A DNA stretch of 64,000 nt from Arcuatula senhousia (GCA_963971305.1 OZ020306.1:56456686-56520685), one strand, 5' to 3'; shown: positions 31,572-42,843, numbered from the stretch's first letter. Made by a program: numbers and translations. The notes: a model not told the origin generated them from the letters alone.

Positions 31572-34500
31572 TTACAGTAATTTTGACATTTTTCTGATAA
31601 AACTTGACAGTTTTGACAATATCTTAATGTTACATAACGAAAATAATCCTGACATTTTATGCTTATTTGGTGGGTTCCAATAGTATTTTGAAATAAATTT
31701 TTCCCTTAAGTTAGAGATAGTGTCGTTTTTACATATAAATAAAATATGATATTCATCACCAACTGTTTCGTTGCAAAAATTACATAATCTGTGTTCTTTT
31801 GGAATCTTATTCCATCGACCTGTTTCAATAGGTAACTTAATATTTGATGTACGAAATTTAGAAATAAATAATCTCTCTTGAGAAGATAGCCTCAACAGGT
31901 ATTCTTCTAGTTTAAACTCAGTTTTAATAATTTTATAAAAGTCTCTAGAAGAATTTTCAATATCAGAAAACCACTTTTGAATAAACAAATCTTGCAATTT
32001 TTGTCTGATAATATCCTTTAGATATGTACCATGAATAAAAAGTTGAGAATTAAATACATAAGGTAAACCTACTTCATTAAAGATTGATTGTACATAGCTA
32101 ACCCATTTAAAATTACAGAATCCTTCATTTTGTAATTTGAACATCAAATTGTATAAAGTGGAACTAAGTTTGTTTTCACAACTTATCAACCTATTCCAGA
32201 AAGATATCATTCTTGTCTTAATTCTGACTGAAAGGGGGAAACAACCTAGTTCCCCATAAACCATATAGTTTGGAGTAGATACTCTTACATGCAATATCTT
32301 TTTTAAGAATTGTAGATGTATCCTCTCCAGTTCTGATATGTTTTCGAAACCCCAAATTTCAGAGCCATAAATCAAAATAGGCTCGACTAAACTATCAAAT
32401 AACTTTAACTGGAGATCTATAGGAATAGGTTGATTTTTAATTCTTTTATAAACAGAGAATAAAGCACGTCTAGCTTGAGAGATGAGCTTTTTCCTGGCTT
32501 TTACAAATGAACCATTATAATTAAAATCTAACCCAAGATATGTATAAGAATCTACTATATCAATTGTTTCGTTATTAATCTTAAACTCGGGAGGATTTCT
32601 ATATTTCCTCTTGCTAAATATAATAATCTTAGACTTTGAACAATTAATAGACAGTTTCCATATATCACAATACATACTAAAAATATCTAAGTTGTATTGT
32701 AAAGCTTCACTTGTTTCTGCAAATAATACAGTATCATCAGCATACAATAAAATAAATAATTCAAAATACATTGAAATTGTATGCTCCTGTAATTTTGATT
32801 TTAAATCATCTAACGAAATTCCACCTAGACTCTTGAAAAAATCTTCTAAATCATTTAGAAAAAGAGCAAAAAGAAATGGAGATAAATTCTCTCCCTGGCG
32901 AACACCTGAAAAACATGGAAAAAAATCTGAGTGTTGTCTCTTGTCTCTTACACAAGATTTGATATTCTTATACATGTTATGAATAACATTAAAACATTTA
33001 CCTTTTATACCATAATTTTGTAATTTTTGCCATAATCCATATCTCCAAACCGTATCGAGAGCTTTTCGAAAATCTATAAATGACTGGCAAAAAAGCTTCT
33101 TGCCAAAAGAAAAATATAGAGAAATCAAAGAATGTAACGAAAAAATGTTATCTAAAGTAGAATATCCCTTTCTGAATCCGGTTTGACATTCAGAAATAAT
33201 TAAGGTTAATTTCATCTGCAAGTATATTTAATCTTTTGTTAATAATTGCTGTGAAGAGCTTCCCTAAACAACTAACAAGTGTGATAGCCCTGTAGTTATC
33301 TGGGTCTTTTGGATCACCTTTGTTTTTATAAATAGGTTGTATAATACCAATAGACCAACTTTCAGGAATCATACCTGTATTAAGTACCAAATTAAATAAA
33401 TTACAATAAAGTTTTATGAGTCTAGGTGTAGAAGCTTTAAGATATTCATTCACAATTTTATCAAATCCTGCAGCTTTGCTATTTTTCAACAACTTGATAT
33501 TATCATCAACTTCTTTTTCGGTAATTTCAGAATTCAGAATTACATCATACATTGGATCTACATCTAAATTCTCATTTATCGAAAACTCTTCAGTTTCGCC
33601 TGAATTCAGATTTTTAAAGTACAACAAAAAACATGTATTCATAGAAATTGTTAAGGTCAATTTCTGGAGTTTGTCTACTCTGTCCAGAATATTTATTTAA
33701 CAACCTCCACAAAGACTTTGAATCTGTCTTTGACATATGACGCATTTCTTCTTCACATTTTTTATTATAGTTTTTGTAACTCATATCGACTTCCTGACGA
33801 TAAGATTTAGAAGTTCGATTTAATTCGCTCTTATTTTCATCGTTCTTAACTTTGTTATAGTTTTTTCTCGCTTTATTAAAAGCTTGTCTCTTGACATCAC
33901 ATTCCTTTGTAAACCATGGTTTTCTGCTTTCATCACGGGGTTTGCTACTCCTGTGACCAAAAGCAGTACTTGCACAGTCTACAAACAGTTTTGCAAATAT
34001 CTTCTACAATGCTATTTAATTCATTGTTTTTTTTAAATCATTTTGGTTAATAAAATTTTCTAACTTCTGTTCGACGTCACTTATTTTGACCTCGTTGTCT
34101 ACAAGTAATATACGTTTGAATTCGTCACACTTGGACGAGTTCCAACTAATAATCGGTGTGTTCGATTGACTAAGGTCATGAGTCTGGTTAAGGATGCTCG
34201 CTGGTCTTGTTTTGGTATTTTTGTCATTTTATTCGGAATCCTCTGGATTTTACCATCAAAATAGGGTTAAATTTTTTGCCCACGAACCCCCTATTTTCTT
34301 GTTATAAATGTCTTTAATATGTCATAGAGATGTTAAAGACAAAGTTTTATCGATTCCTATTTATTCTGTCATGGGTTTTAACAGCTAAATAGTGCTAATG
34401 CTAAAACTATGAAAAAGACAGAGAAAACCTTTTCCCGCCAAAACTTTAACGTCAATTGTCTTGAAAACGAGGTCACGAACCTATCAAATTTTTTTGCCAA

Positions 34501-35460
34501 TTTTATACATGTTACTATTATCTTTTCATTTATTGCATCAAATTTGAAACCTATTTATTTTCAATAATAGTAGCGAACATCCTTAACGGTACTAGGATTA
34601 TGTTTACATTGTGCTGTATTCTCTAAAGTAAAACACATTTGATTGTGTACATCGGAGAAGAGTGGATTAAAATTCATTATTTCAAATTCTGAAATCACTG
34701 GAAAAAGATTCGATGTGACAATAAGGTAGTCTATCAAAGTACAATCTTTACATGTATTTCTACCAACATTTTTATCTAAACCAATTCGTGAGTTTGCTAT
34801 GTACATTGAACAATTCTGACATAATTCAATTAGCTTTTGTCCATATTTATTTGGACGACTTTCGATCCTCAGAAAAACGTTTAAGAGAAATACCAAACTT
34901 TGGTAAATTTTCAAAATCAAACAAATCAGTCAAAAAATCTGGATCGTTATCAAAATCTAATAATTCTAACAAATCATCGTCTGGTACGATGTAGTCATCT
35001 AAAACTGAACTTTTGGCATTAAAATCACCAACTAAAGCAATAAATTTTGACTTTTTTGACATAGTGATTATCTCTTCTTCTAATTCATCGAAAGCTTCAC
35101 TCGAGGAATACTTTGATTGTTCAGGGGGTATATATATACACACCCAATAATCAAATCTTCCACACATGAAATTTTCTTTGATATTTTTATCCACTGAACA
35201 AATTGACAATCACTTTGAATCAATGTAATTTCATCTTAAACAAAATTGCTAAACCACCTGACCTTCTTTTAAATTGTTTTCTATTTTTCAAAAAATATGA
35301 GTAGCCAATTGGCACTTGTATTACATCAAGATCATCTAATTTAGTTTCACATAAAAATATTATGTCATATTGTTGTAGTTCGTTTGTAAAATCAGGTAAT
35401 AACAGTTTATTTTTTAAGCCACAAACATTCAAAAATGCACAAGATAATTTATTTGATACA
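31572..35460 (-). pseudogene. LINE 2 ORF2 remnant (endonuclease, reverse transcriptase, zinc knuckle)
   Basis: The 5' piece (35220-35460) has the endonuclease start LNVCGLKNKLLLPDF ... LCETKLDD. After a frameshift, 34847-35209 has CVYIPP-like text and ALVGDFNAK (the catalytic GDFNA), and 34561-34920 continues to FSDVHNQM (the terminal DH region). The linker is cut by the MITE at 34193-34582. RT starts in 33190-33660 (PDNYRAITLVSCLGK), shifts frame near 33205, then in 31572-33221 runs FIDFRKALDTVWR, GVRQGENLSPF, catalytic LLYADDTVLF, a thumb, and the knuckle CNFCNETVGDEYHILFIC. The YADD box is intact; the frame is not. Confidence 0.88.
34193..34582. mobile_element. TTAA-flanked MITE inside LINE 2
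   Basis: Ends GGATGCTCGCT and AGCGAACATCC are inverted, flanked by TTAA at 34189-34192 and 34583-34586. Collapsing the two TTAA copies to one rejoins the LINE reading frame without any shift, so the duplication is confirmed by the host frame. TTAA is the piggyBac target. The GGATG terminus is unlike the usual CCC start. Confidence 0.85.
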
Positions 35461-35486
35461 GTTTCAAAACGGTCTGATGCGTTGGC

Positions 35487-35990
35487 CTAGCCGGGCATGT
35501 CCCTTCTTCCTCTCATTTGCCGCATTTCCATGGGCGGTTCACCATTCGGATAGTGCACTCCGTCAACATAGAGCTGGTCGACTACAATTTTAGCTCGGCG
35601 TTCTTGTCGCTTGTATTCCTTTAATTTTGGGTACAATGCTTTTCGCCTGTCCGCTATTTCCTTCGGATACTGTTGATAAACTTTGAAAGGAGTACCATTA
35701 AGGTTTTGAGGTAGCGCTTGAAGGACCTTCTCATGGTCGGAATAACGGGTGAATCGGGCAACTATGGCTCTAGGAAAACGGTCCGAAATTTTGCGAAGAC
35801 GATGTACATTTTGGAATAAAATCTCGTCGTCTATTTTAAGGGTTTCTTAAACTTTAATAAAATTGCGTACAACAGTCTCTGTTACTTCGCCTTCGGTTTC
35901 CGGGAGGCCCTCGAAAATGAGGTTATACTTCATGGATCTAGTTTGAAGGCGCATATAAATATAATCTAAGTGAACGTTGGTAGAGATCTA
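35487..35990 (-). pseudogene. LINE 2 ORF1, L1-type RRM (Transposase_22-like) domain
   Basis: The frame runs from about 35990 to the stop at 35487-35489 and encodes an RNA-binding ORF1 core: NLIFEGLPETEGE, then FQNVHRLRK, RAIVARFTRYSDHEKVL, then YPKEIADRRKALYPKLKEYK and DQLYVDGVHYPNGE. These blocks are the conserved RRM and C-terminal domain of L1-type ORF1 proteins, which coat the element RNA. One in-frame stop (35847-35849) breaks the copy. The N-terminal coiled-coil part is absent, cut by the 5' truncation. Confidence 0.75.
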
Positions 35991-36169
35991 TCTTCATTTA
36001 CCTGTTCAGGTAAAAATCTAATTATCCCAAATTTTTTTAAAATCTAATTATCCCAAATTTCGAGTGCTATTGGCTCAAATGAAATTCTGCTTAATAGACT
36101 ATTTATTTAATAGAGCTTTGTGCAACCCAGTCCTGAATTTTTAGCCCAAATTTGATGCGCCCATTTGGA

Positions 36170-36310
36170 CCTTCCCGGAAATCACTCTCGTTACGATGTT
36201 GATTGCTATTCATGTTTTTTTTTTGCTTTATATGCTGTATGTTTCATTATCCTGTTCTCGTCTGTGTTTGATGTTTTTCCCTTTAAGGTTAATGTCATTC
36301 AAATACCCAA
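36170..36310 (+). repeat. Dispersed repeat family I, copy
   Basis: Words CGATGTTGATTGCTATTCAT, TCATTATCCTGTTCTCGTCT and a CAAATACCCAATCGAT end match the family. Diverged. Confidence 0.5.
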
Positions 36311-36410
36311 TCGATCCATTTTTTAACAACGAAACAAGCATGTGTGTTTTTTAACAGGAAAACAGAAAGTTTCTGAACAAAATCATAAACGTATCCCCTA
36401 TCTTGAACAA

Positions 36411-37450
36411 ATAAAAAAGCTACGCCCAGTGCAGCATGATACGACCGCAATATGTTGAACCCTGTACATTTTAGGCCCAATATGGATAGTCAATTGTTCT
36501 AGACACATGCAGCCCATGGTGGACTGACAAAGGTTTTTGACACATGCAGCTTTTAGTGGACTTTCCACTCACATATTAAAAGCTTATTGTGGGTTGATGA
36601 GCAAAATAAATTTTCAAAATCAGATCACAAAAAGTATCGATTTTGGCCCCTAATTACGTAAAAGTGGAAAAAGGGGGGGGGGCGCAGAAATTAATTCTCA
36701 ATTTTGTATTCGCTATTAGACAAGAACAAACATGCAAAAAATGTTCAAAATCGTACCACAAATAAAAAAGTTTCGATTTTGGCCCCTAATTATGTAATAA
36801 GGGGAAAAAGGGGGGGTCTCAAAATAATTCTTAATTTTGTTTCCGCTATTTGACAAGAACAACATGCAAAAAAAAAATTTTCAAAATCGGACCAATAATT
36901 AAAAAGTTTCGATTTTGGCCCCTTTTGACCCCAAATTACATAACGGGGAAAAAAGGGGGGCACAAAAATTCATCATTCAATTTTTTATTGTAAGAAACAT
37001 TCTTGACAAATTTCACAGTAATAGGCCAACTAGGATAAAAGTTATAGTGGAAACAAATATAATATTTGAATTATTTGCCCCTTTGGGCCCCTAATTTCGA
37101 AAGGAAACAAGGAGTGACCCCCAAAGTCAATCCCATTCATCATTTTATGGTAAGGAAAATTATTGCCAAATAACCAAGCAATGGGATAACTAGAACTAAA
37201 GTTATCGTGCCAACAAACATAAAAGTAGCATTTTCGGCCCCTTTTTGGCCCCTAATTTTGAAACGAAAAATGGGGGACCCCCAAAATCACTCCCATACAT
37301 CCTTTCATGGTAAGGAACATCATTGTCAAATTTCATAGCAATCATATAACTAGAACTAAAGTTATCGCGTATAAGACGCCGCGGACGACGACAACGACGA
37401 CGACGACAGCATAATACCATTATACGTCCGCAATTTTTTGCGGTCGTATA
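36411..37450 (-). repeat. Family B tandem-unit repeat, copy B2
   Basis: Inverted relative to B1 and of the same subfamily: it shares the GCATGATACGACCGCAA end, the CCCATGGTGGACTGACAAAG block, units with GGCCCCTAATTACGTAA and GGGGGAC, the CGT microsatellite (37382-37408) and the terminal hairpin at 37421-37450. Unlike B1 it has no MITE in its start, so it is the empty site for the PIF-like insertion. Confidence 0.85.
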
Positions 37451-38290
37451 AAAAGTTGATTTTATTGGCGTGGCCTATCTTTAGCCCCTTGTAGCAATGC
37501 AATGGTGAAATACATATCAAAATCATTGAAACATAGAGTAGACATGATTTTTTTTAGCAATCCAACTAAAAAAGAATTTTCAAAATTGAATGAATAATAA
37601 ACATTCTACAACAGTTTTGTCAATACACCTGTTTTCAAAACAATAAGAGCCAAACACCCAAAATACAAAACCAACATACCTTTAGTGAATCAAATCATCA
37701 TAATAAAACTTCATACAACTTAATTTTTGGTATAAAACTATTTGCCTTGACAAACTTTAAAAAATTGCGTTTTTGACCCCTTCGACCCCTACTTTCTCCA
37801 AAACGGTAAGAGATATTGCAAATCTGATTGAAAAACGCAGGCGGATTCCAAGAAAAAAAAGATTTTGAAAATCGGACTACAAATAAAAAAGTCAAATTTT
37901 TGGGTGTGGCCCCTTTTTGACCCCCAATAGCAATGTAACGGTGCAACATACATCAAAACTGTTGTTTCATTTTGTTGACAGAATTTATTGAGCAATAGAA
38001 TGAAAAAGAGTGCTCAAAATCAGATGAAAAATAAACGTTATACAGCAGTTTTGATAAAACACCCATTTAACCCCCCTTTTTTTCTAAAACAATAGGGGCC
38101 ACAAACCCCAAATACAATACCAACCTTCTTTTAGTGGTAACAAACATCATATCAAAATTTCATAACATTCAGTCAACATTTACTCAAGTTATCGCACGGA
38201 AACCAAAGTGTCCACAGACAACAACAACGACGACGACGACGATATCGCCATAACATAATACGATCGCAAAAAATTTGCGGTCGTATAAAA
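37451..38290 (-). repeat. Family B tandem-unit repeat, copy B3 (truncated, second subfamily)
   Basis: It abuts B2 and has its own start hairpin (CGATCGCAAAAAATTTGCGGTCG, 38261-38283) and CGT/GTT microsatellite. Its units closely match B4 (57328-58585) in opposite orientation (for example TCTGTGGACACTTTGGTTTC). It lacks the family end and was probably cut where B2 inserted. Confidence 0.8.
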
Positions 38291-38462
38291 ATGACGTTGG
38301 CTAGGTGTCATCATATCTTCAAACCCAGGTTAATTTTAGGTTTTGGTAAACCTGGCATATCTTAATTATGAATATTTCATATTTTGGGGAATTCGGCAAA
38401 ACTGGTTAAATATCAACTATGAATCATTTTAAAAATCTAAATACAAATTTATACGCTTTTCG

Positions 38463-38606
38463 GACTATTAGAAGACTGGCGAGAGGCAATTGATAAAAAT
38501 CAATATATAGCTGCAGTACTTATGGATCTGTAAAAGGCTTTTGACTGCCCCCCCCCCCCCCATAACATTTTGTTAGATAAATTATCTGCATATGGGGTAT
38601 CTCCAG
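38463..38606 (+). pseudogene. Reverse-transcriptase relic with a poly-C expansion
   Basis: In one frame it encodes EDWREAIDKNQYIAAVLMDL, a stop, KAFDC, a stretch of prolines from a 14-C run (38547-38560), then HNILLDKLSAYGVSP. This is the 'VLMDLSKAFDCLPHNLLLDKL' part of RT from a LINE family different from LINE 1 and 2. The Ser codon became a stop and the Leu-Pro codons are replaced by the C-run. It ends abruptly at a GCCGGGCGAAGCGAGGC block typical of another element's end. Confidence 0.7.
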
Positions 38607-39373
38607 GTAGTAAAAATTCGCCGGGCGAAGCGAGGCACGAAAATCTTTGGTCTTTTTTGATCGATTTCATGGTAAAAAATTCATTTTTTTTCCACACTTT
38701 ATGTAGGGCGCGCGCCGGGTGCACGCCGCCTGAATCTGCGCCTGAATATGGTTAGTTCTAAAAATAAAACCCTCTTATGCACGCTCACTCGCGAGGGTTT
38801 AAAAGGGGTTCCATACAACGTAATGGAGCAATCGCCTCATATTTACGCGCTAAGTTTAGGACCGTTTTGGTGCAATTTCTGAATTGCTATGAATAATTAT
38901 TATATATTTTGATGAATTCGTGACAAAACATTGCTATTCAGTTTTTACTCTCAAAATCTGTATTTTTACATAATTTGATCTTGAACTTCACAGTAAAGTT
39001 CAGGATCAAAATAGTGAAAATGGCAATTTTGTCAACAAATCTTCAGTCTGGAGCGGAGCAGTTTTCAGTATTAGTAGAAGAAACAAAATCAATTTAATGT
39101 TTATCTTTCACTTTATAGTGCCACTTCATTTGCTATATGAAGCTGCATTACGAGTAATTATATAATGGAATCCCTTTGTAGCTCCGCCTAACCCATTAAA
39201 TGTCAAAGGAGCTACATTGTTGCAGCTAAAATATGGTCATCCGTCAAATATTAAAATGATTTACTTTTTCGCTTGATTAATTAACTTAGAATTAATTTAT
39301 TTAAGTTTTTTTAACTTGCTATTTTCAAGTGTGTATATCTCTTAATTTAAAATTCTTGTAAAGTATTTATTAA
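38607..39373. other. Spacer, fragments of an hAT-like end, no gene seen
   Basis: CGCCGGGCGAAGCGAGG (38621) and GGGCGCGCGCCGGGTGCACG (38707) resemble terminal blocks of hAT-like elements. The remainder is AT-rich without supported features. Confidence 0.4.
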
Positions 39374-40141
39374 GGATGTATTCTTCTGAGGGGTCGAAAT
39401 TTTCCTTAATCAAGTTTTTTCCCAAACCTACATTTTTGAAATGCTAAGACCCTGAGAAAATCAAATTTACTAAGACAACAATATGTCCGTGTGCATTTTA
39501 GTTCACTACAGCCATTTAAAAAGGGCCTTTTTTGACAATTTTCCCAAAATTTCATCATTTTTGGCCTATTTTGAAGTAATTTTCTTTCAAATATCAAGTT
39601 TCAAAATCAAGTTTTCTCTCAAAGTTTCCATATTGATAGATGCCATGATTCTGAACAAACTTAACTTATAAAAAGTATATGTCCGTGATGATATAAGAAA
39701 GTTTAGTCCCAAAATAGTGCTTTTTAAGGTCATTTTCAAGACACCATAAAACCGGTAAAAATCAAGATTTTTCAAATTTTCTATCATACCAAAACCTCAA
39801 AACTCTCCATTTTCGTTTGAAATAATTGGACAAATATATCTTTTTGAATTTAGAAAAGAAATTATATGAATTGCATGAATATTTGGTTGGAAAAATGAAT
39901 TTTACTACCCCTACCCTGAAATTGTCTAAATTCAGATTGAGATGGATGGTCAAATTTGGTTAAAAATTAAAATGTTGCATATCTCAAATACTACTCATCA
40001 TATCTTCATAATTTTTTGACATAATTTAGATGGATCATCATTTGATATTTATCCATTAAAAGTTTTCAATTTTAAGGCAAGGTTTAAAAATTATTCACAA
40101 ACGAGATTTCAACGAGACTGAAACCTCAGAAGAATACCCCC
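39374..40141. mobile_element. TTAA-flanked TIR element, 768 bp
   Basis: Left GGATGTATTCTTCTGAGG and right (reverse complement) GGGGGTATTCTTCTGAGG are bounded by TTAA at 39370-39373 and 40142-40145. The GGATG start is shared with the MITE at 34193. Interior is AT-rich with no transposase. Confidence 0.7.
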
Positions 40142-40145
40142 TTAA

Positions 40146-40566
40146 GTTTGTTTGAATGTCAAACCAGAGAAAGTTTTTCTACTTCTGTGATAACAGCAAG
40201 GTTTTTTGGTATAAAAGCAATGTTGCATAATCCACGGGGGGTGGGGGGGGGGGGGGGTGTAGCTCCAAGTATTTTTGGGTACAGATATGCGGCCCAGAAA
40301 TTTTGCACCCACCTCATTCATATAAATGATATATACACCTTCATAATAAAGACACCCATTCAGATATGTTAAATGCATTTAAAATTTCATAAAATATGCT
40401 TAACCTTGGCATATCTTATAGATGTTCTATTAAAATCAAAGTTTAATTGGTAAAAGTTACCAAATGCATGTAAAATTAGGGTCACAAGAAGGCAAAACGT
40501 GGATGCTTGGTAATTCTTTTTCTAAACTTGGTATTTGTGAAAATATTTGTGAAAAGTACACCTTAT
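40146..40566. other. Spacer with a long G-run
   Basis: A G-run interrupted by single T residues lies at 40239-40259. No gene supported. Confidence 0.4.
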
Positions 40567-40568
40567 CA

Positions 40569-40810
40569 TATATGAGGCTTGTTTAGGGTATATTGGGATA
40601 TGGGATATTCACACAATTTTTTCATGGGATACGGGATATTTGAGGCAAAACTTACTTGGATGACCCCTTGGATATGGGATATTTAAGTCCATTTTATTAA
40701 CAGGGATATGGGATACTGGAAAAACACTTTTTGGGATATGGGATATTTGATGAAAAATTTACGGGGATATGGGATATTGGTACCCCCCCCCCCTAAACAA
40801 GCCTCATATA
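40569..40810. mobile_element. MITE with perfect 20-bp TIRs and GGGATATGGGATATT repeats
   Basis: TATGAGGCTTGTTTAGGG and its exact complement CCCTAAACAAGCCTCATA form the ends, with TA duplicated on either side. The interior is five to six copies of GGATATGGGATATT-like text and a C-run. TA duplication fits Tc1/mariner-type MITEs. Confidence 0.75.
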
Positions 40811-40814
40811 TGCA

Positions 40815-41600
40815 ACAGATCTGAAAATACACGCGTTGCGCATTTGCGGGATTGGTCACTAATTTAGCCAAAAGAGGAGGAACTGGTAAAAAAACTGGTT
40901 CCAACATGTAATGGACGAAGAAAGTAATTTCTTTATTTCCGTTCAAGATTGATTTTTTATGGGTTGGAAATGTTGATTGTTGGTTTATTTGTCAGTTGCA
41001 AATGATTTTTAACCTATATGTTGAATAATTACAGAAGAATCGTTGATAGAAAATACTGTTTCCTTTGTACTTTGTTGAATGACGTCGTTTTTCCTCCCCG
41101 TGACCCCTGATGACCTCGTCTAAATGACGAGTCAAATCCGGAACGGATATATTGTGCAACCCTAGTATTGCACCCTTTTCACACACCCCCAAAAGTAGAC
41201 CTTTTTTGGGCCGCACATATCATAGACCTGTATATTAAACTGTATATATTTAATATACAGATCTATGCACATATGTACCTACCTTCATAATGGAAGTTAC
41301 CCCCCCCCCCGCCCCCTCGGTTGCATAATCATTATTAGAAATATACTATAATTGTCTATTCCGAAATAGACTATAATCTAAAATACCACCTTTTCTATTT
41401 TTAGAACATCATTACTTTTTATCTGTTGCGCAAAATCATATGATAAAAGCGATCAAAACGAATAGTAAATAATCTAAAAAACACATGGCTTATTTCAAAT
41501 AATCATGTTCTTTCAAAAAAACAAAAGTATTTAAAAAATATTTTACTAACGTTTTTACATAAAACGAATCATGGCGAGTGCTAAAAATAGACATGCACCA
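40815..41600. other. Region upstream of the IkB-like gene, hairpin at 41218-41278
   Basis: An imperfect hairpin pairs CATAGACCTGTATATTAAA with TTTAATATACAGATCTATG. A C-run lies at 41301-41320. No gene seen. The proximal promoter probably begins near 41600. Confidence 0.5.
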
Positions 41601-41623
41601 CGACTTCATTTTACTCACGCTTA

Positions 41624-41634
41624 GGGGAATCCCC
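41624..41634 (+). promoter_or_regulatory. NF-kB site 1 (palindromic)
   Basis: GGGGAATCCCC fits the kB consensus GGGRNWYYCC and is fully palindromic, the form favoured by p50/p52-type homodimers, which are the partners of Bcl-3. It lies 243 bp before the ATG. Confidence 0.6.
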
Positions 41635-41673
41635 ATATTCCAGAATTCTGCTATTTTTATTGGTCAAAACGGT

Positions 41674-41679
41674 CACGTG
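41674..41679. promoter_or_regulatory. E-box CACGTG with nearby inverted CCAAT
   Basis: CACGTG lies between the two kB sites, with ATTGG at 41659-41663. Both are common promoter elements; significance is modest on sequence alone. Confidence 0.4.
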
Positions 41680-41684
41680 TTGTA

Positions 41685-41695
41685 GGGATTTTCCC
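41685..41695 (+). promoter_or_regulatory. NF-kB site 2
   Basis: GGGATTTTCCC fits GGGRNWYYCC exactly and lies 182 bp before the ATG, 51 bp after site 1. Two perfect matches in 72 bp of AT-rich DNA ahead of an IkB gene suggest feedback control by Rel/NF-kB. Confidence 0.6.
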
Positions 41696-41876
41696 AAGAT
41701 GCTTTACTTTTTCCATGGAGGTCAGGCAGATTATTTATTCAAGCTAAACTAAATCAGGTTTTTCTGGAAATCCAGACGTCTTTCATTTTTAGATTTTTGA
41801 CCACCGATGGATATGGATCAACATAATAAGTATTAACACACATGCTTACACCATTTTAACATCTTTTGTGTACAAA

Positions 41877-42843
41877 ATGACAACCAGGCGTAAATCTAGA
41901 CGACAAGATGGTTCATCGTCGCCAATCGATGAAAAAGAACACGCAGATCGCATTGCTGCAGCCGAAGCGATGTCATGCTTATCATCCATGGTAGTATTAC
42001 CATCAAATTCAGAAGAACTTTTAGCAAATGTAAATATCAAAGGGAAAAGAGGACCAAAAAGTTCAAAGGCGAGTGCAAAATCTGGAAATGCCAACAAGAA
42101 GGGAAAAACCAGAACTCGTTCAACCAAAAATTCTCCAGCGTCACCAAATAAAACTTCCATAGCAACAAGTGAAAAAGATTTGACTTTAAATTCAAAACAA
42201 AAACACAAATCTCCTAAACTTGCAGCTGCTTTGACAAACCCTCTTCAGAAACCTAATAAATTGCCTGACCAGGTCTTATCACTGACTATAAACCCAAGGA
42301 ACCCAAAACTTGAATCCAATAAGGTTGAAGCTAAAAAAACTGAACTAAGTGATTCTCCAAAACAACCATTGAACTCGACTGAACAACCTACTACAAATCC
42401 TGCTTTTATTAAAATAAATCCATTGCCTGTTTCAAATTCTCATCCTGCTGTCTCCATTCAAGTTGACAATGGAAAACCAGGTCAAGGGTTGATAAATCTT
42501 TCAAGTAGCGACTTGCAGAAGTTGTTGGCTGGAAAGTTGCCCTTTCAAGTTAAACCAGGAGGCATAGAGGCAAAAAATGAAGTGGCACCGGCCCAAGTTT
42601 CTGCTTCGAAACCTGTAAACACATTAAAGGACAATTGTAACGCAGAAAGGGTAGAGAATGTCATGATTATGCAAAAACTTTTAACACAGATTGCTTTAAA
42701 ACAAAAACTTGAAAGCTCAATAAAAGAACAGACAATACCATCAGGCAGTTCACTTCCTCTAAAAAAACGAAGATTACAAGGCTATCAAGAAGGAGAGAAT
42801 CAAGCTCCAGAAGAACCAACAACAGAAGTCTCAAAGCCGGAAG
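41877..42843 (+). CDS. BCL3-like: IkB-like gene, exon 1: N-terminal arm
   Basis: Encodes residues 1-322: basic start (TTRRKSRR), a short helix-prone block (EHADRIAAAEAMSCLSSMV), a Lys/Ser-rich linker, a LSSSDLQKLLAGKLPFQV segment that may be a short conserved motif, and KKRR followed by an acidic stretch. The donor is GAAG|gttggt, phase 1; reading on would meet a stop after 16 intron-coded residues. Confidence 0.85.

Larger units (their letters stand above)
31424..35990 (-). mobile_element. LINE 2, nearly full non-LTR retrotransposon, inactivated
   Basis: On the minus strand the order is ORF1 tail (35487-35990), ORF2 endonuclease (about 34560-35460), linker, reverse transcriptase (31572-33660), zinc knuckle, then a 3' UTR with AATAAAG and a tail of about 2.5 copies of an 8-bp unit (GTTCTGAA; 31424-31447). 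Short 8-bp tails are known from CR1/L2-type LINEs. The 5' end stops near 35990 inside ORF1. A TTAA-flanked MITE interrupts the linker. Several frameshifts and stops show it is dead. Confidence 0.85.

Noticed and set aside
41846..42208. Antisense frame over exon 1 of the IkB-like gene
   Set aside because: It lies opposite a well-supported coding exon and has no independent support.
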